Positions 1 through 11,600 of a stretch of 64,000 nt of DNA are shown piece by piece. Source of the stretch: Corythucha ciliata (lineage: Eukaryota; Arthropoda; Insecta; Hemiptera; Tingidae); assembly GCA_038030265.1 (NCBI GenBank), contig CM075942.1, positions 70,374,926 to 70,438,925 on the forward strand, given 5' to 3'. Position numbers and translations under genes: made by a program. The notes below the pieces were generated by a model that was given only the letters and a program-made list of their open reading frames with translations, was not told where the DNA came from and did not search any database. Positions within the stretch are counted from its first letter, which is position 1, and each line of letters opens with the position of its first letter.

Positions 1-1935
1 CTCCTCAGGCACTCGCCCAGAGCCATAGAAATGGCTTCAACCTCCCCGTCAAAGTTGGAGGCTGACTGTCCAACGGGAGCAGTAAGTTGGAAAGAGTTGG
101 AGAAAACTCCTGTTCCAGCATTGGTGGTCGAGTTTTGGGCGGATCCGTCAGTGTAGACATGCAGCCATGTTTCAGGTGGATATCTCTCCTCTATAGTCGC
201 CAGGGCAAGGGATCTCAGCTCCTGGGATGAACACAGCTCCTTACTAACCTCTCTAACGAGGTCAAGTCTTAGCCGGGGGGTGCTCAGGATTGGCATTGAA
301 CCAAGAAAAGCCTCTCTCGGGCCAAGAGAGATGGCATGCTCCTCCTCAATCCTTGCCACTGCAGAAGTGAAGCTTGTCTGGGTCTTCAGTCTAGGTGCCA
401 CTCTGTTGTCCTGGGTCCAGTATGGATCACTAAGCCTTGCCAGCCTTTCCCTCAACATTACAGAGGCTATCTGCTGTCGGTCCTTCAAAGGTTCAATGCC
501 CGACTGGACTTGCATTGCAGTGATTGGTGTAGACCTTGGGCCACCTGTTACGACTCGCAGGGCGCAGTTCTGGGCTTTTTCCAGCTTTGTGAGGTGGGTA
601 TCTGCAGCAGTCACAGTAACCTCAGATCCATACTCCAGAACAGGGCGCACGTAGGTTTTGTAGGTTAAGGCCAGGACATCCTGAGTTGCACCCCATTTGG
701 TACCAGTGAGTCGCTTGAGCAATTTACATCTATTCAGGCCTTTATCCTTCAGAGAATCAATATGTTTCCTCCAGGTGAGCTGCGTGTCCAGTCTCACCCC
801 CAGGTAGACTGCCTCCGATGTTCTCGGGATGGCTTCAGAGTTGTAGAAGAGCGAGATGGAATGCTCCTTTTTGGAAAGGCTAAACAGCTGAAAAATGGTC
901 TTAGTTGGACTCACTGTCATCTCATTTTCGGCAGCCCATCTACCCAGTGATCTCAACGCTCCATTCAGTGCAGTTTCGAGGGCTTGAATCGAGCTGCTTG
1001 TACCCCAGATCACCAAGTCGTCAGCATAAAGGAGTGCGTTAATTCCAGGACTTGTAACCTGGTTGATGACATCATCAATCATTATGCTGAACAGCGTCGG
1101 GCTCAGCACTGAGCCCTGCGGAAGTCCCTGGCGAGTCTGTCTGTACACTGAGACCTCATTGTTGTATCGCACCCTAATGAAGCGCTGAGCAAGAAAAGAG
1201 GCGACAAACCTGTACATATGTCCATGCACACCCAGCTCCAGGAGCTTACTGAGCAGCTTTTTCCGCCAGACAACATCAAATGCTGATTTAAAATCCACAA
1301 ACGCAGCCAGTGAGCTTTGTTTACGTTGGAACCCGTTCTTTATTTCTTGGGACAAATGGGCAATGTGTTCCATGGTACTGCGGTGTGCTCGGAATCCTGC
1401 CTGCGCGTGGGATAGCAGTCCCCGTTCTTCCAGGAATATGTTCAGCCGGTTGAGAACCATCCTCTCCAACAGCTTGCAAAACACACTCGTGAGTGCAATT
1501 GGACGGAAGTTCTCTGGGCAGGTTGGAGATTTGCCCTTCTCAGAAATGGGTATTATTTCTGCTTTTCGCCATTCTGCAGGCATTCCAGCTACCCATACTC
1601 GATTCAGGAAAGTCAACACTGTTTCTTTGGCTTTTTCTGCCATATGAATAAGAAATTCTGGTAGGATCTCATCAGGACCTGCGCTTTTTCCTTTCTTAGA
1701 TTGCGTGAGGGATGCTCTAAGTTCAGAGATAGTGAAAGGGCTGTTGAAAAGGTCCTGCTCCATGGAGTTCAGTGCTACTGGTTTCAGCTCAGTGTATGGC
1801 TTTCCATTGTGCTTCTTTGGTCTGTAGTTGCTTACAGCACAGTAGTGCTTACAGAAGTGTGAAGCTATGTCCTTTGGATTGGTAAGTAGCCTGTCTCCTC
1901 TTTTCATGGGCTGATTTTTTTCTTCCCTTTCATTG
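1..1935 (-). mobile_element. Non-LTR retrotransposon, RT and RNase H part, 5'-truncated
   Basis: Read on the minus strand, one frame stays open from about 1930 to the left edge. It has the reverse transcriptase blocks in order: an SAGPDEI block near 1680, FRPIALTS near 1500, an AFVDFKSAFD block (motif A) near 1290, QGLPQGSVLSP (motif B) near 1110, and LLYADDLVIWG (motif C) near 1035. These are followed by an RNase H start (HVYTDGSAQN) near 150. The RT plus RNase H order fits the I/R1/jockey-like group. The copy is cut at its 5' side near 1935 and runs out of the window at its 3' side. No stop was seen in the part read, so it may be young. Confidence 0.88.
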
Positions 1936-2078
1936 CAATACATATATGGAAAAGGCCATGGTTAAAATTAGGAAAAGGCCCTAGAGGTTACCAATAGAGG
2001 TTTTATGTACAGTTAGAGACTTTTAGGGGCCTCTTGAAGATTTCCGCACCGGGCCCCGATATAGGTCCACCAGTGACC
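1936..2078 (-). mobile_element. Terminal fragment of the minisatellite-bearing hAT-type family
   Basis: Read on the minus strand, this begins CACTGGTGGACCTATATCG and continues with GGGGCCCGG and a GCGGAAATCTTCAAGAGGCC block. Near-identical subterminal sequence occurs at about 14569 and 16655. It abuts the truncated non-LTR element, so the retrotransposon probably inserted into it. No partner end is visible here. Confidence 0.6.
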
Positions 2079-2239
2079 TCACCTCCTTTTCAGCTCACGA
2101 TCCACCAGTGCTCGCTGGTTCGGTACTAAATATGTACTTGGTGACAACTTGTCTACTTTTTTTTGCGCATCGCGGCGCAGCGCCATTTCGCGCTGCTACA
2201 TTTTGTCAACTTGTCTATTGAATGACCTGACATTTTTGA

Positions 2240-2433
2240 ATTATTTATTTTTCGTGTTTTTCGCACTATCTGCCGTCGAAATCGAATTTTTGAAAAGTAT
2301 TTTAAATTGTATTTGTATTTTATTCAAAATACAATTCAAAAAGTATTTGTATTTCAGTATTTAAAATACATTTTTGAAAGTATTTTGGGCTTTGTATTTA
2401 AAATACATTTTCAAAGTATTTTGCCCACCCCTG
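2240..2433. mobile_element. AT-rich end of a hAT-type element
   Basis: The sequence is built from TATTTTAAATAC-like repeats and finishes TTGCCCACCCCTG at 2433. In reverse this is CAGGGGTGGGCAA, the same terminus type as the element at 56754-59483. The opposite end was not found. The rest of the gap, 2434-2685, is the NUP160 5' flank with no recognisable feature. Confidence 0.5.
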
Positions 2434-2685
2434 CATTCCACTTTCCGATGGTTAGTCCTCAAGTCTGGTGTTTTTGAAGAAAAGGGCTCAGCGAAGAGAG
2501 GCCCTCCAATTTCGTCAGAGGTCTCGGCGGGATAGAGCTGAGACTCCCTGGCATTTCTATGAACCTTGAAAGCATAACCTCAGAAAAACTGAGAAGGTTA
2601 TGAAAGTAGGCGGCCTGGATCTGGCGTCGTTCCGTTGGGAAGTTGAATTATTTGAAACTGTTATGTAAATTTCGCTGTTTTAGAA

Positions 2686-5600
2686 ATGAGTTTGTCATTA
2701 GAAGAGAATGCATCGACGCTTTTTCAAGAAGTTAACATACGTAAATGTCCTCGAGAGTGGAAAGAAGTCAATTTGAACACTGGTAAGTATCATCTACCCG
2801 GTGATGAGGTTGAGAAGTTTTGTTGTATAAATCTGTGTCATAGGAGGAGTAGCAAGTACTTTACAAGATTCAAAAGCTCCGCAAAGATGCGGGGGCTACG
2901 TTTTTCAAGAAGCGTCCAATCGATTCATTTACTGGTAAGCCGCAATGAGTTTCAGCCGGCAGAACAGTTCTAAAAAAAAAAATTAAACGAATAGGCGAAC
3001 TTCTCACAACATTCTGGAACTTGTTGAAGAGAGCCTGAACGTTAATCTGGTGGGCAATCAGATTAGATACAAATTCACCGACAGCCCTGTGCTTGAAGGT
3101 TTATCCATCACTGAAACTCTGAACCATATCGTAGTGCTTGTTCCGACTGTTTCAAGCCTCCATAGATTTACATATCCTCATCCGAATAAGATTGCCAGGA
3201 AGGTTTGCACTTGATCATCATCTCTAGTATTCAACTGTGAACTATAGAGATTATTGACAGTAATTTTATTTGTCTTCAGGATGGATCTGACTCGTCAGCT
3301 CTGTCTATTTTTTACAACGTCAAAGAGTCTGACGCAATGGATCCATCGTCCTTTCATCCCCTTACAGTGCATCAAGGTGCTGATACTTTTTAGTAATCTC
3401 TCTTTGATTTTTAACTAATTATTCAATATCTAGGGATTGTATGTGCTGCCTCCTGTTTGGCTATTAACGGTGACGCTGTTTTCGCTCTGGCTATGGCTAA
3501 CGCCTCCGTTGAGATCGTTCGCATGCAGTCGGGATCAGTGGCGACAATGACTCTGTCTAATGACTCGCTTGTTCCTCGGTTTTTATCTGGTCTGACTGAA
3601 ACCATCATGTAAATTCAACTGACTCCTTGTTCTTTCGTCACAACGCCTTACCTCACATCCTCTGGTCTCCCTGTTGTAGGAAAAGAGACCATCATGTGAG
3701 CGTTGGTCTTGTTCTTCACTATGTCAAAAGAAATCTCTACCTCTTCTCTGTGGATCGCCGTGGTTACCTAAAGGCTTGGTGCTGTGAAAGTGGTGCTTCC
3801 GTCGCTTCCATCGATATGGGTCAAAAAGGATTAGTTGGTCTGTAAAGTTAATTTTTTCAAATAAGCTTGATTACTAAGTGCCAGCTTTCCAGGACTTAAA
3901 CACAGAATCACGAAAGGGATTATCGATAACACATTTGTTCTATGCATATTTTTGCATCCCTGCCGACTGATCACCCTAAATCCCATGCTTGATTCGGGCA
4001 ATTTCAACTTCCAGATAATGTCTGGGTATACAATTCCGCTGGTAACATTCCTCCATATCAAGAAAAGTACCATTTTAAGGATATTTTCTGTTTTTTTCTG
4101 TAGAATTTAGAGCTCGTGGAAATGTGCAGTGGAGAAGGGAATGATTTATGGTGTTGCTGGTTGACCCATGATGAAAAAACCGTAGTGACTCGTATTGACG
4201 TGTCCTGCGCAGGAGAATGGGCTGACGTCCATTTGTCTCGTCCTCCTGTTGAGGTTAGTACTTGAGTTTGCCTCATTATTTAGAACATTACCGTTCACAG
4301 TACATTTCTTAAAAAAAAAGGTTAAACCAAATAAGTTTATGCCCTTCGATCCTGCACAATTTTACTTGGACGCAATATTCAAAAGTGGGCATTTAAGTGC
4401 ATTTGATGTCACTCAAGCTTTGTCGGTGAGCCATTGTTTCTCTCTTGTCCTTTCTTTTCTGGAAGTTATCCTTGTGACCACCACTCTTGGCCGCAGGTGT
4501 ACAAGACGGCCGCCATGATTAAACCTAGCGCCGACGTTATCACCCAAATATATTCGGTTGTTGAAGCTGAGATATTCACCGAAGTGGGTGAACAAGACCT
4601 GGAGGATCAGGAGTTTTTGGACTTGTCTTCAAGGTCGCTTGTTGAACTACATTCATAGTTTAACATAATCTCATTTTGAGTGCGTTAACAGGTGCTGGAA
4701 CCGCTTGTACTGCTGTTGCACGCAATACGCTGCCACTAGTTGCGCCCCTCTGGGAATGCTGTGGCTTGGTTCAGGGTCCTTGGCTTTGATTCAAGAGTCA
4801 GGATTTTCTCTCGTCGTTAAAATGGACAGTTTAGGAATCATTTGGAGGTCTCGCTCTCTGTCAAACCATCATTCAAGAGGTTGGTGAATCAGGGGAAATA
4901 ACTTTGTCATCATTAAGCATTCTTTTGTTGTTTACCAGCTTCTTACGCCGAACTTCTCAAGTCAATTCGTGACGTAGACCTTCAGAACTGCCTGGATAAG
5001 TTAGATTTGGCCTTTCACGTTGGATCATTTCTTAGTGAGGATGTTTTGAAGGAAGCAGCCACTTTCTCGCCATCTCTTTTCAAAATGGAGGCACCCAAGG
5101 ACGTCAATAAAATTCTCTCACAGCTTATGAAACAATTGGCGTATCCGGAAAATTGTCAAATAGATGGTGCTGTATTTTTTTTTTTTTTTTACTACGAAGA
5201 ATTTTTCGGCATTGAACAAAATGTATTTCAGGCCCTGAATGGAAAATTTTCTGCAGTCGTGCTGGATTGAGTGCTATTACGTCTGCGTTTAGGGACTTTT
5301 GCTCAGTTAGGTAAGTCCTTCCGCACGATTTTATTGTTCGCGTATGGACAACGGAATTAATACAAATTATTTTCGCAGGCTGGACATTTGTAAACGCCTC
5401 GTTTTGATTCTGAATTCCGCTAGCAACAAATGCTTTTTCGGGGCATCATACGGAGAACTTGCTCTAGCATTGTGCAAAGTAATGTCTCGCTTTCCTTCGA
5501 CCACTGTGACTTAATCACCAATAATATTTGTTTTTTTTGTCAAAGATTTACTACGTTCTTCACTGGGCCTGTACTACGAACATCATGAACAACCAAGCTG

Positions 5601-8600
5601 TTGATATGCCAATTATATACGGTTTTTTAGTAGCCCAACAAGGCAATGTGATGCAGAATACTATTGAAGAAACAGTGCTGTCGCTCGCTCATGTTTTGTG
5701 CGTGCTTATGAAATGAATACCCCCCCTCCCATCATTTTTTTTTTTACTGTGTACATGTGCCGCGTGTTGAACAGGTGGCCTGGCAATGGATGTGAAGCAT
5801 TGGCGCAACATCTTTTCATGTCGAAAGAGTTTGTCCTTCTTCAGGAAATGTCCAGATTCACGGACGCCGGCTCGTGTAAGACCCAGACATGGAATGTCAG
5901 CGACATAATGAGGGCTTTTTTTTTATGTTTTCGTATCTTGTTAAGGGCGATTACTTTTGGCTGAGTCCTACGTCAAGACTGGGGAGTACAATAAAGCCCT
6001 AGACTGTTGCTTGAATACCTCTGACAACGAAGACGTCTCTTACTACCTTAAGATTATTAGCATTTTTGAACATTGTCGTTCGGATTTGGCAATCGCAGTC
6101 GCCAAAGACGCCATCAGTAAGCTGTCTCTTTCAACTTCGGACTTGGTAAAGCAGCCGTTGGACTTTTTCCCAGTTTAAAATCATTTTGAGTAATATTTAT
6201 TTCGTTCCTCCCAGGAAACGTTCCAGTCGGTACTGTTTCACCACGAGCTTCAATTAAAGCACTATGAGTCGGCCTACGAGCTCGTCCAAGCCTGTCCCAG
6301 TTGGTCTCGTCGCTGCGACTCACTTCACCGCCTTGTCACGACGATGGTGGCCGACGGTAAATTCGAAGAATTGGTCGAGTTTTCCTTCACGAACATGATC
6401 GATGAGTTCGACCTTTTTCTGACGACACGAGCGAGGGCTTTGAATTTCGTTCAGGCCTCGACGTATTACAACCTGTTGTACGCTTTTCACGTTCAGAGGA
6501 GCAATTTTAAAAAAGCAGCCTCCGTTATGTACGAAAAGGGACTGAGGAGTGACACAGCCGAGAGCCAGTGGAGGAGTTTTGGCGCCTGTTTAAGTTCTTT
6601 GCTTATGGTCGGTGAAGATGACGGATGGATTGTTCGCCCGAGACACACGTCCGATCCTGAGGAGGTATGTTGATGAAACGAGTATTTCGAATCAAGTAGT
6701 ATTACTATTGGACCAATGAAACGTACGCTTATCTAAATAAATAAATAAAATGAAAGTGATATCTTCCGGACGACGATGAAAGGGCATAGCCCAACACGAT
6801 TCGAGTTTCGAGAAAAATATCAAAGAAGATATCACTTTCATTTAATTTATTTATTTAATTAAATCCCAGCGACAACATCTTTCTTCATCTATCGAACTAC
6901 ATCTACAACATGATAACACCGGCGTGGTTTACCTCTGTCATAAGGAGAAACGCCCAGAGTTTCGAGAAACAATGGTCCTGGGTGGGGTTCGGCTTAGCTG
7001 ATCCCTCGCAGTACGACTTCCAAAGGCGTCACCGTGGCGCAATTGGTAGCGTGCTGGACTAGTAATCCAGAGGTTGCGGGTTCGAATCTCGGCGGGGTGC
7101 CCATTTTTTCTCGAAACTCGAATCGTGTTGGGCTATGCCCTTCCATCGTCGTCCGGAAGATATCAATTTCATTTAATTTATTTATTTAATTAAATACCGA
7201 CAACATCTTTCTTCATCTATCGAACTACATGTACGCTTATCTCCCTGTTGAATGCACAATGGGTACAGGATCCTCTACTACTCCTAGCTAAATTGACTAT
7301 TTGCGCCCCTTAAAATATTAAAACTGACAATTCGCTACTTTTGATTTGCGCCTTGGAAATGGCTAAACTGACAATTTACGAGCTGGCTATTCGCACCTCA
7401 AAATGGCAAAACTGACGATTCGCCCGTATAAAATAGCCAAAAGTGACGAGTCACGATCTGAAAATGGCTAATAGAATGGTCAAACCCGCGCTCTTCGCAA
7501 AGCGTTTGGGTCGATTCTCGTCCCTTGAAAGTGGTAGAAGTGACTGATCAGGCCCTAAAAGGGGCTGCTGGCTGTGCTGACGATTCATTCATGCCCTATT
7601 GACGCACCAAAAATTGTAAACTCAGTCACTGACGAGAATTTGGGTTTCAGACTATGGGTTTTCTTAGCCCCCCCCCCCCGGATACTGTCAATGTCGCCCA
7701 AACTGTCCATTTCGTCCTTAAAACTGTCGATTTAGTCTTGAAAAAAGCAATTTCGCCCGAGAAACTGACAGTTATGACTTGGAATCTGTCAATTTACAAT
7801 TTCCTGGACAAAATGAACAGTTTCTAGGACGGAATTGATGCCGTTGATAGTTTCCAGGAGCCAGGACGAAATCAACAGTTTTGAACGACGAAATTGACAG
7901 TTTTTAGGACGGAATTGGCAGTTTCAGGACGACATTGATGGGTTTGGCGATGAAACTCCTCCTTGAGAGGGTCCATGAAACCGGTTGAATGATACCTGTT
8001 TCTGGACTATGTTCTTCCGGTTAGTTAATTTCCCTTTGCGCCGTTTCACTGATCATGGTGGGCAAATGCCCCTGGCAGACGATCATTTTCGTGTTCAGCT
8101 ACATAAAACCTGTTGCATAACACCATTTTCCGGACTTCGTTCTTCCGGTTAATTAATATCCGTGATTTAGGGAGTTTGACTGATGGCCACCGAGGGAAAA
8201 TGGTCCAGGCAGACGGCGCCGGCGGACGATCATATTTTGTAATCATCTCCATAAAACCTGTTGCAGAAGATCATTTTCCGGATTTCGTTCTTCCGGTTAA
8301 TTAAAATTCCCCCAATTTCGTGTGTTAGGCGAGCCACAGAGGGCAAATGCCCCAGACAGACGGTGGCACACGATCATATTCGTAGTCAGCTCCACAAAAC
8401 CTTTCGAATGATACCAGTTTCAGGACTATGTTCATCCGGATAAATTCATGTCTCAAATTAAGGACTTAAATTACCTATAAAATCCTTAGACCCCAGATAC
8501 GGCATGGCAGACTCCCGGACTCGTAAATAGGAGGTCATAAGCTATCTTTTTTCACAGCTTTCATGACTATGTTCTTCCGGTTGAATGGGACTGTCCCCAG

Positions 8601-11600
8601 CTCTCGGTCTACTAGTGAATTAATTGCATTTAGACGACCCTTTCTACCGATAATTATGGGATTATTCCCCCTCACCGTACTACCTTAGTCACAAATGTGA
8701 ATTCGAGGGAGTGGGGAGGCTGAAAATCAGTGGCGGATCCAAGGGAGGGGCCATGGCCCCTGTGGCCCTTGGGGTCGAGGAAAAACAAATAATCAAAACC
8801 ACCTCAAATATTATCGAGTGGGGGGGTCACCTCAAATTTTAGGGTCATTTTCACACAGACGTGATTTATGAGGCCCCTGAACCACGGCTCAACCACGTAA
8901 TACAGGGGCTTTCCAGCTTGACACGCGACAGAATAGCCGCTATGTCTGGCGGTCTCAGAGAAGTGTCATCTCCTAGAGGCCATAAAAAACGTCCTGCGCA
9001 GGTGCGAGGCACGATGAAATGACCTTGGATGGATTTTTCATACGGTGGGCTTCCGGACTTATAGTAGCAAGAGCTGCCCAGAGGAGGTCCATGTGCTTCT
9101 CGGGACTCTTCCTTGAACTTCAGAGCTGTCCGTGGGAAAGTTCGTGCGTTAGTGGCTAAAAACGGTGGCATCACAGCGAGAGCCCTTTCGTTGAAGCTTC
9201 TCATCGAAAATTCGTTTTAATTTTCGGATTCCTCGTGTGGAGAAATCCCAAAATATTGGTGAGGTTGGAGCTTCACAGTGGTGTAGTCAGACCCTTCTTT
9301 GTCGTTGGCAGGGGTGGTCAGCTGCCCTCCCCGCAGCGCAGACTTATGGGTCAGCTGACCACTGCCTCATACCACCAATAAGTTGAAAACCATCAAGATC
9401 ACCACATTTTGTATAGCGAGAATGTTCACAGGTCTGGCTCAGCAATAAACCAATTGTCCCGATTTCGCCCACTTAATTGCCAAATTCGTGTTTCTTTTGT
9501 GCTGGAAACCAAATTTCGCCACGTGGCCTAATTCAACAGCCCACCTTCGTGATTTTTGTACTCTAAAAAACAATTTTCGCAGCTCTACCTCACTAAAACA
9601 GCAATATCCCAGATTTTCGTCACTAAGACACCAATTTCCAGATTTGTCTTGCCGATCTGGCTCACATAAAAAGTAACTTCTCGGATTTCGCTCGCAAAAA
9701 AAACAATTTTGCGGATTTTTCTCAACAACAAGAAATGTTTACGTGTCTCACTTACTAAAAAATAAATTTACAGATTTTTGTTGCTATCAAACCAATTTTA
9801 CGGTGTACCCAAAATTCAGGGGTTGGCACGCAAAAAAACCAATTTTTCGGAGGTCACTCCCTAAAACATCAATTTTCACGACTTTCCTTGAAAAAAAACA
9901 AATTTCTAAAATTTTGCTCTCTAAAAACCCATTTTGTGGATGTTTTCGCGTGTCGAGTTCGCTAGAAAATAAATATCGCTTATTTAGTTGTCATCGCTGA
10001 CAAACCAATTTTTTCGGGCAGCTCAATTCAGAGACCTAATTTGCTGATTTTGTTTTCGCACTTTAAAACCATTATCGCAGCTCTGACACACCAAAAAAAA
10101 AAAAAAAAACAATTCATAAAAATTCGCTCCTTAAAATACCAAATTTTGCGGATTTTTCTCGCGAAAGGAAAAAGAAAAACAGTTCCCCGAATGTGGCTCA
10201 CTGTAAAATAAATTTCTTGGATTTTGCTCACTGGAAAACCAATTTCGGGGACCAGTAAACCAATTTCACTGGGCGTGAGCCAATTCTCTGAATTGGGGCC
10301 ACCCACCGAAATTGATTTTCCGGCAACGAAAATCCCAAAAATCGCTTTTTTTAGAAAGCAAAATTAAAGAAAGGCCGCGTCTAGGGCAAAATTTAATCGA
10401 AATACACCGTCAATGTCTACATATTTACGCGAAATGTCACATATTTAAGCCTAAAGGTCTCATTCAGGGGGGTCAAAATCCATGCAAAACTGTACACTCT
10501 AGGCAAGCATTCACGCGAGTTGTCGCATTCAACGCGGAATTTGAGCACAACGTCCCACGGAGGGGACAGCGCAACACATTCGGGGAAACACTCGCGCGAA
10601 TCGTCGACTTCAAGGCAAAATTTACGCGAAACGCCACGTCAAGGGCAAAATTCATGCGAAACGCCTCACCAAGTGGCAATTTCATAGTGAAATTGTCCAA
10701 TTTCATGGAAAATCTTGTCAGTTTCGCGGACAAATTGCCAATTTCATAAGAAAATTGTCTGCTTCATGAGAAAACTTGCAATTTTACGGGAATTCATAAG
10801 CTTATGTGCTAATGGTTGATTTTATGAGGAAATTCGGAGCTTAAAAGCTGTCAATTATATGAGTAAATTGCCATTTTGAGGGAATTGTCATTTCCATAAG
10901 GAAACTGAAAGTTTGAATAGGAAATTCTGAATTTTCTTAAAATCGTTAATTTTATGGTTAAATTGTCAGTTTAAAAAGGAAATTGTCATTTTGAAGTAGA
11001 AATTGTCGATTTGAAGTAGAAATTGTTTTTCGGTGGCCCTTTGTGGGTTGGACCGCAAACGGGCTTTTTTTTTGTGTGGTTAAAGCTTTATTGTGGTTTG
11101 GAGCTTTGCTGTAATTCAGAAAGCTTTCGATTATGTGGACACCGAGTGCGGGAAAGTTCAGGCGGCTCTTTATGCAAAGCCACGTGTCACTACAGAGCGA
11201 TAACCTCTTCAACGGCTCTTTTGTGGTACATGAGCAGAGCAGAGCCCATATATAATATGCCTTGCCCCTCCATCCGTGCGCTGAGTTCATCACTTTATTC
11301 GGGACGACGTGGCATATTTTTGCCAAACAGTTAGTTCACGTTACATAAGTTGTTCAATGTTGTTTTTATCCTCATTTTTCCAGCCTTTGGGTTTCCTTCA
11401 TTTTTCGATACTACAATGATCGAAGACGGCGAGTTACTTTGCCACAGAAACCGCGAGAAGTGTGGAATTGGGTGGTTCGGGGGCCGGATGGTGTCATGGC
11501 CCCCTCCTTGAGCCGACCCTGGATCCGCGCCTGCTGAGAATAAAGAAATTAATCTTGAAATTAAATACTTACCATTTTTTTTACTAAATTATCTTCTAAA

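Noticed and set aside
3627..3845. Small independent frame within NUP160
   Set aside because: It is exon 6 read through its upstream intron; the spliced frame explains it.
7030..7103. A functional tRNA-Thr gene
   Set aside because: Mismatched acceptor and T-stem positions, an encoded CCA, and location inside a repeat make a working gene unlikely; kept as tRNA-like.
10312..10749. A 145-codon plus-strand frame
   Set aside because: Covers two tandem arrays inside a hAT-type element; the residues repeat with the DNA units and an equally long antisense frame exists.
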